Positions 26,079-35,054 of a DNA stretch of 64,000 nt are shown here, in pieces. How positions within the stretch are numbered: the stretch's first letter is position 1; each line of letters starts with the position of its first letter. Position numbers and translations under genes: made by a program. Under the pieces are notes generated by a model. That model was given only the letters and a program-made list of their open reading frames with translations. It made no database searches and had not been told where the DNA came from. This DNA is from Streptomyces sp. BK239 (GTDB lineage Bacteria > Actinomycetota > Actinomycetes > Streptomycetales > Streptomycetaceae): assembly GCF_004217285.1 (NCBI RefSeq), contig NZ_SHKS01000001.1, positions 1,275,638 through 1,339,637 of the forward strand, in the 5' to 3' direction.

Positions 26079-27086
26079 TCATCCCCGCGAGGCCGGCTCC
26101 ACGTCGCCCAGCAACTGCCCGAACGCCGCCTCGTCGACCACCGGCGTGCCGTACTGCCGGGCCTTGACCACCTTCGAGGTGCCCGAGTCGGGATCGTTGG
26201 TGACCAGCAGACTGGTCAGCCGCGAGAGGGACGTGGCCACGTGCAGGCCCGCCTCGGTCGCGCGGTCCTCCAGCAGTTCGCGCTCGACGGAGGTGTCCCC
26301 GGAGAACGCGACCCGCATGCCCTGCTTGAGTCGTTCGCCCGGTTCGTACCGTCCGGGGTTGGGGTAGGGGCACGCGGGCCGCTTGCGGGACGGCCGCCAG
26401 CTGCCCGGCCGGTATCCGCCGGCCCCGTGGTCGCCGGGCCCGCTCGCCTGCCGGCCGATGCGCGGCACGGGCCGGTCCTGCCACTCCGTCAGCGGACGGC
26501 ACTCGTGCAGCGGCAGCCGCACCCCGCCCGCCGCCGCGGCCCGCAGACTCGGCCGGAACGCCTCCGCGAGCACGCGCGCGTCGTCCAGCGCGTGGTGCGC
26601 CCGCTGCTGGACGACGCCGAAGTGGGCGGCCAGCGACTCCAGCTTGTGGTTGGGCAGCGGCAGCCTCAGCTCCTTGGACAGCGCGATGGTGCACAGCCGC
26701 TGACGCACCGGCGCCTCGCGCTCCGCGCGCGCGTACTCCCGCGCGATCATCTGCCAGTCGAAGACCGCGTTGTGCGCGACGAGCACCCGGCCCGCGAGCC
26801 GCTCGGCGAACTCCCCGGCCACGTCCCGGAACAGGGGCGCCCCTTCGAGCGCCTCGCTCGTCAGACCGTGTATCCACACCGGCCCCGGATCGCGCTCGGG
26901 GTTGACCAGCGTGTACCAGTGGTCCTCGACCTCGCCGCGCCCGTCCAGCCGGTAGACGGCGGCGGAGACGATCCGGTCGTCGCGGGCCAGTCCGGTGGTC
27001 TCCACGTCGACGACCGCGTACCCCTGGGGATAGGCGGCCGGCCACTCCATGGGGGAGGGCGCTGTGGTCGTACGGTCTTCGAGCAT
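26079..27086 (-). CDS. DEDDh 3'-5' exonuclease with C-terminal BRCT domain
   Basis: A 335-aa protein. The exonuclease domain (about 20-185) is of the DnaQ type: ExoI VVDVETTGL near 25-33, ExoII VLVAHNAVFDWQMI near 101-114, ExoIII HHALDDARVLAEAF near 162-175, giving the D-E-D-D-H set. A basic linker follows (GSWRPSRKRPACPYPNPGRY), then a BRCT-like domain (about 258-330: MRVAFSGDTSVERELLEDRA, TSLLVTNDPDSGTSKVVKAR). It probably acts in DNA repair or proofreading in trans. Start ATG 27086 has no ribosome site, but TATCCT ends 9 nt before it, so a leaderless transcript is likely. Confidence 0.88.
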   Translation of the reverse strand: MLEDRTTTAPSPMEWPAAYPQGYAVVDVETTGLARDDRIVSAAVYRLDGRGEVEDHWYTLVNPERDPGPVWIHGLTSEALEGAPLFRDVAGEFAERLAGRVLVAHNAVFDWQMIAREYARAEREAPVRQRLCTIALSKELRLPLPNHKLESLAAHFGVVQQRAHHALDDARVLAEAFRPSLRAAAAGGVRLPLHECRPLTEWQDRPVPRIGRQASGPGDHGAGGYRPGSWRPSRKRPACPYPNPGRYEPGERLKQGMRVAFSGDTSVERELLEDRATEAGLHVATSLSRLTSLLVTNDPDSGTSKVVKARQYGTPVVDEAAFGQLLGDVEPASRG

Positions 27087-27358
27087 GGTCACTGAGGATA
27101 CGGTCCCCCACCGACAGCCCCGGCACACCGCCCGCCGCACGGGCACATGTCAGCGGCGCCGACGTGCAGTTGACCGGGCCACCGGCCCGCCGCACGCGGC
27201 CCCCCGACACACCCGTCGCGCTCGACCGGGCCGAACTGCCCCGCCTCCCCGGGCAGGAGACGTTGGCGGAGATCGCCAAGAAGCAAGCGCGTACCCCCCT
27301 TGATACTTGTGGGTAACAACGACTAGCCGCAGGCCACCGGCGGAAATACCGTGCCACC

Positions 27359-28261
27359 ATGCCGAACCTGCCCGATGTCGTGCTGTGGTCGATACCCGCC
27401 TTCGTGCTGCTCTCCGTGGTCGAGATGATCAGCGTCCGCCTCCATCCCGACGAGGACGCGGCCGGATACGAGGTGAAGGACGCGGCCACGAGCGTCGGGA
27501 TGGGGCTCGGGAGCCTCGTCTTCGACTTCCTGTGGAAGATCCCCATCGTCGCCGTCTACACGGCGGTGTACGAACTGACGCCGCTTCGCGTCCCCGTCCT
27601 GTGGTGGACGGTCCCCCTGATGCTGCTCGCGCAGGACTTCTTCTACTACTGGTCCCACCGCGGCCACCACGTCATCCGCATCCTGTGGGCCTGTCACGTC
27701 GTCCACCACTCCAGCGAGAAGTTCAACCTCACCACCGCCCTGCGCCAGCCCTGGACCTCGCTGACCGTCTGGCCGTTCTACGTCCCGCTCGTCGCCGCCG
27801 GCGTCCACCCGGCCGCCCTCGCGTTCTGCTCCTCGGCGAACCTCGTCTACCAGTTCTGGATCCACACCGAGCGCATCGACAAGATGCCCCGGTGGTTCGA
27901 GTTCGTCTTCAACACGCCCTCGCACCACCGTGTCCACCACGCCTCCCAAGGCGGCTACCTGGACCGCAACTTCGGCGGCATCCTCATCGTCTGGGATCGG
28001 CTCTTCGGGTCGTTCGTGCCGGAAGTGGAGCGGCCCGTCTACGGGTTGACGAAGAACATCCACACCTACAACCCCCTGAAGGTCGCCACCCACGAGTACG
28101 TCGCCATCGCCAAGGACCTGCGGGCGGCGCGCAGTTGGCGGGAGCGGGCCGGGCGGGTGTTCGGCGGCCCCGGCTGGCAGCCGGCGCCCGCGACGGCCCC
28201 GTCCCCGACGGCTGCCCGGGCGACGCCCGTCGAGCCGGCCGAGAAGAGTCCGGCCGCGTGA
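27359..28261 (+). CDS. Sterol desaturase / fatty-acid hydroxylase superfamily protein
   Basis: A 300-aa integral membrane di-iron enzyme. Three His clusters are visible: HRGHH (about 100-104), HVVHHSS (115-121) and HRVHHA (191-196), with HETN-type histidine later (HTYN, ATHEY). Helices flank them. It could hydroxylate or desaturate hopanoids, carotenoids or lipids; the substrate is unknown. A Pro/Ala-rich tail ends the protein. Its stop overlaps the start of the lysoplasmalogenase gene, so both are coupled and may act on ether lipids (inference). Confidence 0.88.
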   Translation: MPNLPDVVLWSIPAFVLLSVVEMISVRLHPDEDAAGYEVKDAATSVGMGLGSLVFDFLWKIPIVAVYTAVYELTPLRVPVLWWTVPLMLLAQDFFYYWSHRGHHVIRILWACHVVHHSSEKFNLTTALRQPWTSLTVWPFYVPLVAAGVHPAALAFCSSANLVYQFWIHTERIDKMPRWFEFVFNTPSHHRVHHASQGGYLDRNFGGILIVWDRLFGSFVPEVERPVYGLTKNIHTYNPLKVATHEYVAIAKDLRAARSWRERAGRVFGGPGWQPAPATAPSPTAARATPVEPAEKSPAA

Positions 28262-28956
28262 CCGGCCCCCGTGGCCCCCTCGCCTCCGGCCGTCTCCCCG
28301 GGATCCTCCTCGCCGCCTTCGCCCTCACCGCCGCCGTCGATCTCCTCAGCCTCGCGGCCGGGTTCACCCCCGGCCACCAGGCGGCCAAGCCCCTCCTCAT
28401 GCCCCTGCTGGCCGCCTGGGCGGCGCTCCGCGGCGCGCCCCGGCTCCTCCTGGCGGCCCTCCTCTGCGGCTGGGGCGGTGACGTCCTGCTGCTCTCCGGC
28501 GCCGAACCGGCCTTCCTCGCCGGCATGGCCTCCTTCGCCGCCGGCCACGTCTGCTACCTGGCCCTCTTCCACCGGCACGCGCCCGGCCCGCCCCGCGCGC
28601 GTGCAGCGCTCCTGGCCCCCTGCTACGCCGTCACTCTCGTCGTCGCCGTCGCCCTGCTGTGGCCCGACCTCCCGGCGGACCTCCGCGTCCCCGTCGCCGG
28701 CTACAGCACGCTCCTCACAGTGACGGCCTTCACCGCGGCGGCCCGGCTCGGGCTCGTCGCCGGGCTCGGCGGCGCGCTGTTCCTGCTGTCCGACAGCTTC
28801 ATCGCGACCGGTGTCGCCGACTGGCCCCAACTCCCGCGCCCCGACCTCTGGATCATGCTCACGTACATCGCGGCCCAGTCGCTGCTGACCCACGGCGCCC
28901 TCGGCACACGGCCCGCGCCCACCCGGCCGCGACGGACGCCACGCGTCCCCGCGTGA
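28258..28956 (+). CDS. Lysoplasmalogenase (YhhN/TMEM86 family)
   Basis: A 232-aa protein with about eight short membrane helices. Family residues include KPLLMPLLAAWAA near 43-55, LCGWGGDVLLL near 69-79, GMASFAAGHVCYLALF near 88-103 and the C-terminal LFLLSDSFIA with WIMLTYIAAQSLL. The family hydrolyses the vinyl-ether bond of lysoplasmalogens. GTG start overlaps the stop of the sterol-desaturase-like gene. Confidence 0.88.
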   Translation: MTGPRGPLASGRLPGILLAAFALTAAVDLLSLAAGFTPGHQAAKPLLMPLLAAWAALRGAPRLLLAALLCGWGGDVLLLSGAEPAFLAGMASFAAGHVCYLALFHRHAPGPPRARAALLAPCYAVTLVVAVALLWPDLPADLRVPVAGYSTLLTVTAFTAAARLGLVAGLGGALFLLSDSFIATGVADWPQLPRPDLWIMLTYIAAQSLLTHGALGTRPAPTRPRRTPRVPA

Positions 28957-28970
28957 GTCCGGTCAAGGCT

Positions 28971-29000
28971 GAGGGCCGGGCGGCGAACCGCCCGGCCCTC
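28971..29000. terminator. Perfect 13-bp hairpin between convergent genes
   Basis: GAGGGCCGGGCGG pairs with CCGCCCGGCCCTC around CGAA, between the lysoplasmalogenase (+) and the subtilase (-). Likely bidirectional. Confidence 0.75.
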
Positions 29001-29028
29001 GACTTCTCCTACGAGCAGTCCGCTTCGG

Positions 29029-30561
29029 CTACTTCACCGCACGCAGCGCGTTCACGATGCCGGAGCCGTAGAAGCCGTTGACCTCGTCGTCGCCCACGCA
29101 CGTCGCGTCGACGACGCCGTCACCGTTGCCGTCGTACGGCTCGGTCGGGCAACCCGGGTTGTCCGCCTGCTTCTTGAGCAGCTTCTGCAGGGCCCCCGGC
29201 GACGCCCACGGGTGCGTGGACTTCAGCAGCGCGGCCACACCGGCCACGTGCGGGGACGCCATCGAGGTGCCCTGGAGGAAGCCGTACGCGTTGTTCGGCA
29301 TCGTCGACAGGATGCGGCCGTTGGCCGACGGGGTGTCCGGGATCTGGTAGCGGTCGCCGCCCGGCGCCGCCACGTCGACCGCGTTCAGGCCGTACGTGGA
29401 GTAGTACGACTTGGCGCCCTTGAAGCCCGTCGCGCTCACCGTGACGACGCCCTCCAACTGGGTCGGCACGTCGAAGCACTTGTGCGGGTCGATCGTCCGG
29501 GTCACCGGGGTGGTGGAGTCGTCCGGGCTGCTGGAGTCGACGATCGCGTCGGAGTCCAGGTCGTGGTTGGAGTTGCCCGCCGAGGCGACGTTGAGCGTGC
29601 CGCTGCGCTGGGCGTACACCTGCGCCCGGTTGACCGCGTCGACGATGGCCTTCTGATCCGGGTCGTCCATGCAGTTGTACAGCCACGGGTCGACGTAGTA
29701 GCTGTTGTTGGTGATCTCGACGCTGTGCTCGGCGGCGAACACGAACGCGCAGACCACGTTCTCCGGGTAGAACAGGCCGTCCTTGGGGTCGCTGACCTTG
29801 ATACCGGCGACCTTCACCCCGGGCGCGACGCCGGCGACGCCGATGCCGTTGCGGGCGGCGGCGATCTCACCGGCGACGTGCGTGCCGTGGTAGTCCTGCT
29901 CGGTGTACGGGCGCCAGGCGCCCTCGGAGGTGTCCGCGACGCCGCCGACGCAGTTCGCCGACTGCGACGGCGAGAAGTTCGGGGCGAGGTCCGGGTGGGT
30001 GTCGTCGACGCCGGTGTCGATGACGGCGACGGTCACGTCCTTGCTGCCCGGGTTGATGTCGGCGGCCTTGTCGGCGCCGATCGCGCGCAGGTCCCACTGG
30101 TCGGCTTCCAGGGGCTCGCCCGCGCCCGCCTTCGCCGACGCGCTCGCGGTCTTCGCGGCCTCGGCCGCCGTCAGCAGCTTCGCCGCGCCCTCGTCGGTGG
30201 TCCCCGCGGCGCTGAGCGGCACGGTACGGGTCGCGCCCGCCGACTGCACCCCGCGCACCGCGCGTATCTGCGGACCGAAGTCGGGGTTCGCCGAGCGGAC
30301 GACGATCACGCCGATCTTCTCGTACGTCGTCACGACGGTGCCGCCGGAGGCGGCGATCGCCTTCTCCACCGACTTGATCGTGCGGGGATCCACCTTCGTG
30401 TTGACGACGTACGTCAAGGTGCCGGCGGCGGCCGTCTGCGCGGCGGGAGCCGTGACCGGGGCCGCGGAGGCGGCCGTCGGCAGGAAGCCGAGGGAGGCGG
30501 TCAGCGACAGCACGACGGGCACCGCGAGAGCGATACGGCGTCTGGAAGGCAGATGAGCCAT
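29029..30561 (-). CDS. Secreted S8 family serine protease (subtilase)
   Basis: A 510-aa secreted protease. Signal peptide residues 1-33 (basic SRRR, hydrophobic core, TAASAAP). A propeptide-like region (about 45-115, TLTYVVNTKVDPRTIKSVEK) precedes the catalytic domain. Triad: Asp in AVIDTGVDDTHPDL (about 181), His in YHGTHVAGEIAA (about 227), Ser in GTSMASPHVAGVAAL (about 431); an Asn in ITNNSYYV supports the oxyanion hole. No C-terminal P-domain or anchor is present. It should be exported and self-processed. The upstream region holds a 16-bp palindrome. Confidence 0.93.
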   Translation of the reverse strand: MAHLPSRRRIALAVPVVLSLTASLGFLPTAASAAPVTAPAAQTAAAGTLTYVVNTKVDPRTIKSVEKAIAASGGTVVTTYEKIGVIVVRSANPDFGPQIRAVRGVQSAGATRTVPLSAAGTTDEGAAKLLTAAEAAKTASASAKAGAGEPLEADQWDLRAIGADKAADINPGSKDVTVAVIDTGVDDTHPDLAPNFSPSQSANCVGGVADTSEGAWRPYTEQDYHGTHVAGEIAAARNGIGVAGVAPGVKVAGIKVSDPKDGLFYPENVVCAFVFAAEHSVEITNNSYYVDPWLYNCMDDPDQKAIVDAVNRAQVYAQRSGTLNVASAGNSNHDLDSDAIVDSSSPDDSTTPVTRTIDPHKCFDVPTQLEGVVTVSATGFKGAKSYYSTYGLNAVDVAAPGGDRYQIPDTPSANGRILSTMPNNAYGFLQGTSMASPHVAGVAALLKSTHPWASPGALQKLLKKQADNPGCPTEPYDGNGDGVVDATCVGDDEVNGFYGSGIVNALRAVK

Positions 30562-30627
30562 GGGGTCTCCACATCATCCGGAAACGGGACCTGTCCGGGC
30601 AACTGTCGTGCCTGGACAGGTACATGA

Positions 30628-30643
30628 CGGGTGGTACCACCCG
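30628..30643. promoter_or_regulatory. 16-bp perfect palindrome upstream of the subtilase
   Basis: CGGGTGGTACCACCCG is a perfect palindrome 67 nt before the subtilase start and 212 nt before the DUF485 gene. GGTGGTACCACC resembles a dimeric regulator site; the regulator is unknown. Confidence 0.5.
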
Positions 30644-30681
30644 AAGCTATCTTCCTGACTCACCAGCCAGCAATGACCTTT

Positions 30682-30758
30682 GACGACTACTTCCGGAACC
30701 ACCCGGTCCGCGACGGACGAAACGCCCCCGGGACGACGACTTCCGAAAGAACCCGATC
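30682..30758. repeat. Two 27-nt direct repeats, 50 bp apart, before the DUF485-ActP operon
   Basis: Copies start at 30682 and 30732: GACGACTACTTCCGGAA and GACGACGACTTCCGAAA, each followed by a related ACCCG.TC; I count 21 of 27 matches. A 50-bp period is close to five helical turns. They may be regulator sites for the symporter operon. Confidence 0.5.
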
Positions 30759-30854
30759 GAGTTGAACCGCCCCCGGCGCACCGCCGTGCCCTTGGGCAGG
30801 GAGCCTACGATCGAGCCCCCGCTCCACCCGTCGTCCGCAACGCGAGGAGACTCC

Positions 30855-31211
30855 GTGGCCACCGAGACACCGCCCCCCTCGAAGACCCAAGCCCGACTCC
30901 CCTCCACCGAGGAGTTCGTCGCGGTGCAGGAGAGCGCGGAGTTCGGTGAACTGCGCCGCGCCCACCGGGGTTTCGCGTTCCCCCTGACCGTCGCCTTCAT
31001 AGCCTGGTACCTGCTGTACGTCCTGCTGTCCAACTACGCCGGCGATTTCATGGGCACCAAGCTCTTCGGCAACGTGAACATCGCCTTCGCCCTCGGCATC
31101 GCCCAGTTCGCCACCACGTTCCTCATCGCCTGGTGGTACTCGCGGCACGCCGCCGCGAAGCTCGACCCCAAGGCGGACGCCATCAAGTCCCGGATGGAGG
31201 GCGGCGCATGA
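30855..31211 (+). CDS. DUF485 membrane protein, partner of the ActP-type symporter
   Basis: A 118-aa protein with two membrane helices (about residues 44-63 and 79-101): the first contains FPLTVAFIAWYLLYVLLSNY, the second FALGIAQFATTFLIAWWYSR. DUF485 proteins regularly precede actP-like symporter genes. GTG 30855 has GAGGAG 5 nt upstream. Its stop overlaps the symporter start (ATGA). Confidence 0.9.
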   Translation: MATETPPPSKTQARLPSTEEFVAVQESAEFGELRRAHRGFAFPLTVAFIAWYLLYVLLSNYAGDFMGTKLFGNVNIAFALGIAQFATTFLIAWWYSRHAAAKLDPKADAIKSRMEGGA

Positions 31212-32827
31212 GCCCCGCGATCACACTGGCAGCCGGCGAGGCGAGCGAGCACCGGCCCCTGATCATCACCCTGTTCGGCCTGTTCGTCGTCGCCACCCTC
31301 GTCATCACCGTCTGGGCAGGCCGCCAGACCAAGGACGCCGCCGACTTCTACGCGGGCGGACGCCAGTTCAGCGCCTTCCAGAACGGTCTCGCGGTCTCCG
31401 GCGACTACATGTCGGCCGCGTCGTTCCTCGGCATCGCAGGCGCCATCGCCCTCTTCGGCTACGACGGCTTCCTCTACTCCATCGGCTTCCTCGTCGCCTG
31501 GCTGGTCGCCCTGCTCCTGGTCGCCGAACCGCTGCGCAACTCCGGCCGCTACACCATGGGCGACGTCCTCGCGTACCGCATGCGCCAGCGCCCCGTCCGC
31601 ACCGCCGCCGGCACCTCAACCATCGTCGTGTCGATCTTCTACCTGCTGGCCCAGATGGCGGGCGCCGGCGTCCTGGTCTCCCTGCTGCTCGGCATCACCT
31701 CCGACGCCGGCAAGGTCCTCATCGTCGCCCTGGTCGGCGTCCTGATGATCGTCTACGTCTCCATCGGCGGCATGAAGGGCACCACCTGGGTCCAGATGGT
31801 CAAGGCCGTGCTTCTCATCGGCGGCACCCTGCTGATCACCTTCCTGGTCCTGCTGAAGTTCGACTTCAACATCTCCGACCTGCTCGGCAAGGCCGCCGAG
31901 AACAGCGGCAAAGGCGCCGCCTTCCTGGAGCCCGGCCTCCAGTACGGCGCGACCGGCACCTCCAAGCTGGACTTCATGTCCCTGGGCATCGCCCTGGTCC
32001 TCGGCACCGCCGGCCTGCCGCACATCCTGATCCGCTTCTACACCGTCCCCAACGCCAAGGCGGCCCGGAAGTCGGTCAACTGGGCGATCGGCATCATCGG
32101 CGGCTTCTACCTGATGACCATCGCGCTCGGCTTCGGCGCGGCCGCCCTGATCTCCCAGAAGGAGATCATCGCCTCCAACCCGTCCGGCAACACGGCCGCC
32201 CCCCTGCTCGCCCTGCACCTCGGCGGCGTCGACTCGACCTGGGGCGCGATCCTGCTCGCCACCATCTCCGCGGTCGCCTTCGCGACGATCCTCGCCGTGG
32301 TCGCCGGCCTCACCCTCGCCTCCTCCTCGTCCTTCGCGCACGACATCTACGCCAACGTCATCCGCAAGGGGAAGGCCACGGAGAAGGAGGAGATGAAGGC
32401 GGCCCGCTGGGCGACCGTCTTCATCGGCGTCGTCTCCATCGCCCTGGGCGCCCTCGCCCGCGACCTCAACGTGGCCGGCCTGGTCGCCCTCGCCTTCGCC
32501 GTCGCCGCCTCCGCCAACCTCCCGACCATCCTCTACAGCCTGTTCTGGAAGCGGTTCACCACCCAGGGCGCCCTGTGGTCGATCTACGGCGGCCTGGTCG
32601 TCGCCGTCGGACTGGTGCTGTTCTCGCCGGTCGTCTCCGGCGACCCCAAGGCGATGTTCCCCGACGCCGACTTCGCCTGGTTCCCGCTGAAGAACCCCGG
32701 CATCATCTCCATCCCCTTCGGCTTCCTCATGGGCTTCCTCGGCACGATCCTGTCCAAGGAGAGCCCGGACACCGGCAAGTACGCCGAGCTGGAGGTCCGC
32801 TCCCTCACGGGCACCGGCGCCCACTGA
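31208..32827 (+). CDS. Cation/acetate symporter (ActP-like, SSS family)
   Basis: A 539-aa protein with about 13 hydrophobic segments. SSS features: DAADFYAGGRQFSAFQNGLA near residues 45-64, SGDYMSAASFLGIAGAIAL near 67-85, and LPHILIRFYTVPNAKAARKS near 271-290, typical of acetate/pyruvate/glycolate permeases. It forms a coupled pair with DUF485 and ends at a strong terminator. Confidence 0.92.
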   Translation: MSPAITLAAGEASEHRPLIITLFGLFVVATLVITVWAGRQTKDAADFYAGGRQFSAFQNGLAVSGDYMSAASFLGIAGAIALFGYDGFLYSIGFLVAWLVALLLVAEPLRNSGRYTMGDVLAYRMRQRPVRTAAGTSTIVVSIFYLLAQMAGAGVLVSLLLGITSDAGKVLIVALVGVLMIVYVSIGGMKGTTWVQMVKAVLLIGGTLLITFLVLLKFDFNISDLLGKAAENSGKGAAFLEPGLQYGATGTSKLDFMSLGIALVLGTAGLPHILIRFYTVPNAKAARKSVNWAIGIIGGFYLMTIALGFGAAALISQKEIIASNPSGNTAAPLLALHLGGVDSTWGAILLATISAVAFATILAVVAGLTLASSSSFAHDIYANVIRKGKATEKEEMKAARWATVFIGVVSIALGALARDLNVAGLVALAFAVAASANLPTILYSLFWKRFTTQGALWSIYGGLVVAVGLVLFSPVVSGDPKAMFPDADFAWFPLKNPGIISIPFGFLMGFLGTILSKESPDTGKYAELEVRSLTGTGAH

Positions 32828-32842
32828 CCCCCGTACCCGCAC

Positions 32843-32876
32843 GCGGGGCCGTCGCGCACCACCGCGACGGCCCCGC
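32843..32876 (+). terminator. Perfect 14-bp hairpin terminator after the symporter
   Basis: GCGGGGCCGTCGCG pairs exactly with CGCGACGGCCCCGC around CACCAC, 16 nt after the stop. Confidence 0.8.
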
Positions 32877-32977
32877 GCCGCGTTCCGGTGATCGCACTTC
32901 CCCCGATGTCGTAGCCGTCGCGTAGGCTCGCAGGTGACGGAAGAAGAGGACTGATCCGCGACGAGGGAGGGGGCCCC

Positions 32978-33967
32978 GTGCTCATCGACACCTTCGGCCG
33001 AGTGGCCACCGACCTGAGGGTCTCGCTGACCGACCGCTGCAACCTGCGCTGCACGTACTGCATGCCCGAGGAGGGCCTGCAGTGGCTGGCCAAGCCCGAC
33101 CTCCTCACGGACGACGAGATCGTCCGCCTGATCGACATAGCGGTCACCTCCCTCGGTATCGAGGAGGTCCGCTTCACCGGCGGCGAACCGCTGCTGCGCC
33201 CCGGCCTCGTCGGCATCGTGGAGCGCGTCGCCGCACTGACCCCGCGCCCCCAGACCTCGCTGACGACCAACGGCATCGGCCTCAAGCGCACGGCGACGGC
33301 CCTGAAGGCCGCCGGCCTCGACCGCGTCAACGTCTCACTCGACACGCTGCGCCCCGACGTCTTCAAGGCCCTCACCCGCCGCGACCGCCACAAGGACGTC
33401 CTCGACGGCCTCCGGGCCGCCCGCGACGCCGGTCTCGACCCGGTCAAGGTCAACACCGTCCTGATGCCCGGCCTCAACGAGGACGAGGCCCCCGACCTGC
33501 TGGCCTGGGCCGTCGAGCACGATTACGAGCTGCGCTTCATCGAACAGATGCCGCTGGACGCCCAGCACGGCTGGAAGCGCGACGGCATGGTCACGGCCGG
33601 GGACATCCTCGCCTCCCTGCGCACCCGCTTCGACCTCACCGCGGAGAGCGTCGAGGAGCGCGGCTCCGCCCCCGCGGAACGCTGGATCGTCGACGGCGGC
33701 CCGCACCGCGTGGGCGTGATCGCCTCGGTCACCCGCCCGTTCTGCGCGGCCTGCGACCGCACCCGCCTCACCGCCGACGGCCAGGTCCGCACCTGCCTCT
33801 TCGCCCGCGAGGAGACCGACCTCAGGGCGGCCCTGCGCTCCGGCGCCCCCGACGAGGAGATAGCGGGCCTCTGGCGTGAGGCGATGTGGGGCAAGAAGGC
33901 CGGCGCGGGCCTGGACGACCCCTCGTTTGTCCAGCCGGACCGACCGATGTCCGCCATCGGCGGCTGA
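32978..33967 (+). CDS. moaA: GTP 3',8-cyclase MoaA (molybdenum cofactor biosynthesis)
   Basis: A 329-aa radical-SAM enzyme that converts GTP to 3',8-cyclo-GTP, first step of molybdopterin synthesis. N-terminal [4Fe-4S] motif CNLRCTYC at residues 22-29; GGEPLL near 70; second cluster cysteines in FCAACDRTRLTADGQVRTC near 257-275. The C-terminal Gly-Gly (SAIGG), needed for activity in the family, is present. GTG start; GAGGGAGG lies upstream. No other moa gene is nearby. Confidence 0.95.
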   Translation: MLIDTFGRVATDLRVSLTDRCNLRCTYCMPEEGLQWLAKPDLLTDDEIVRLIDIAVTSLGIEEVRFTGGEPLLRPGLVGIVERVAALTPRPQTSLTTNGIGLKRTATALKAAGLDRVNVSLDTLRPDVFKALTRRDRHKDVLDGLRAARDAGLDPVKVNTVLMPGLNEDEAPDLLAWAVEHDYELRFIEQMPLDAQHGWKRDGMVTAGDILASLRTRFDLTAESVEERGSAPAERWIVDGGPHRVGVIASVTRPFCAACDRTRLTADGQVRTCLFAREETDLRAALRSGAPDEEIAGLWREAMWGKKAGAGLDDPSFVQPDRPMSAIGG

Positions 33968-34004
33968 GGCCACCCAGAGTCTGCAGACGTTGCTTGCCGC
34001 GGCC

Positions 34005-34223
34005 CTAGGAACCCGCGGGCGCCTGCCAGTCCTCGAAGCGCACCACGTCCTTCAGGAAGCCCCGGACGCCGAGGAACTGCGACAGATGCTCGCGGTGCTC
34101 CTCGCAGGCCAGCCACGTCTTGCGCCGCTCCGGCGTGTGGATCTTCGGGTTGTTCCACGCCAGCACCCACACCGCGTCGACGCGGCAGCCCTTGGCGGAG
34201 CAGATGGGGGTCTCGTCACTCAC
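34005..34223 (-). CDS. Small conserved actinobacterial protein with Cys/His motif
   Basis: A 72-aa protein, ETPICSAKGCRVDAVWVLAW at the N-terminus and WLACEEHREHLSQFL in the middle; CxxxxC plus CxxH could hold one zinc. A tandem GTGAGTGAC duplication gives two starts, 34232 and 34223; the second fits homologues as I recall (MSDETP). No function is known to me. It converges on moaA 37 nt away. Confidence 0.78.
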   Translation of the reverse strand: MSDETPICSAKGCRVDAVWVLAWNNPKIHTPERRKTWLACEEHREHLSQFLGVRGFLKDVVRFEDWQAPAGS

Positions 34224-34267
34224 GGACGTCACTCACAGATTCGTCTCGCCTGTATGCACACAAAAGG

Positions 34268-34305
34268 CGACGCCGAGCAGCCACGGGGGGAGCTGCCCGG
34301 CGTCG
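34268..34305 (-). terminator. Terminator of the DUF3099 gene
   Basis: On the minus strand CGACGCCGGGCAGC pairs with GCTGCTCGGCGTCG (one G-U) and is followed by CCTTTTGTG, so there is a short U-tract, rare here. It lies 130 nt after the DUF3099 stop. Confidence 0.7.
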
Positions 34306-34436
34306 GTCTGTCGCTCCGACGGGGGATGCGGAGCGTCGTACGAAGTATGTCACGGCCAACTGGCCCCGGGGCACCGGAACAACATGATTGATCTGAGCTT
34401 TTCTTGAGCTTGGCTCACAGTCGACCCACCGCCGCC

Positions 34437-34853
34437 TCACGGCCGCGGCTCGGCCGGACCGCCCTGCGGTTCCTCGTGGAGGGACTGCGCGCCCCGCCCT
34501 CCGGATTCCGCGGAACGCTCCTCTTGGGACCCCGGCCCGTCCGCCTCGGGCGGCTGGATCATCGGTCGCGTCGGCATCGTCACGAACGTCGTCGGCAGCC
34601 CCGGCGCGTTCTCCCGCCCGGCGTTGGCGATCACCACCGCGATGTACGGCAGCACCAGGCCGAGGACCAGCGCCACGATCGCCACATGCCGTTCCACGTT
34701 CCACAGCACCGCGGCCAGGACCACCGACACCGTACGGACGGACATCGAGATCACATACCGCCGCTGACGGGCCCGGACATCGTCCTGAAGCCCCTGCCGG
34801 GCCCCGGTGATCCGGAACACCTGGACGTTCCCGCCGCCACTCTGCTTCCGCAT
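34437..34853 (-). CDS. DUF3099 family membrane protein
   Basis: A 138-aa protein. FRITGARQGLQDDVRARQRR (about 13-32) is followed by two membrane helices (about 36-55 and 58-77) and a Pro/Glu-rich, disordered cytoplasmic tail. MRKQSGG at 34853 is chosen; GTG 34883 would add ten residues, but its GGGGA touches the codon. Function unknown; conserved in Actinobacteria. Confidence 0.82.
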   Translation of the reverse strand: MRKQSGGGNVQVFRITGARQGLQDDVRARQRRYVISMSVRTVSVVLAAVLWNVERHVAIVALVLGLVLPYIAVVIANAGRENAPGLPTTFVTMPTRPMIQPPEADGPGSQEERSAESGGRGAQSLHEEPQGGPAEPRP

Positions 34854-35054
34854 CGCGTTCCACCATCCGCCCGCGTCGAACACTCCCCGGCCTCCACGGT
34901 ACGCCGCGCCCCGGCCGCCCTCGAGACCGGGGCCGCCCCTGCGCGCGGGAACCCGCTACGCCGTCCCGTGTACGACATCACCCGACATGCGCCGTACGGC
35001 GGACGGGCTGAAACTGGGGGCAATGCTCACGTCGAGCCGTAAAAGGAGGCAGCC

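Noticed and set aside
30762..30854. N-terminal extension of the DUF485 protein
   Set aside because: GTG 30855 has an ideal GAGGAG site and gives the family length; the upstream codons cover the repeat region.
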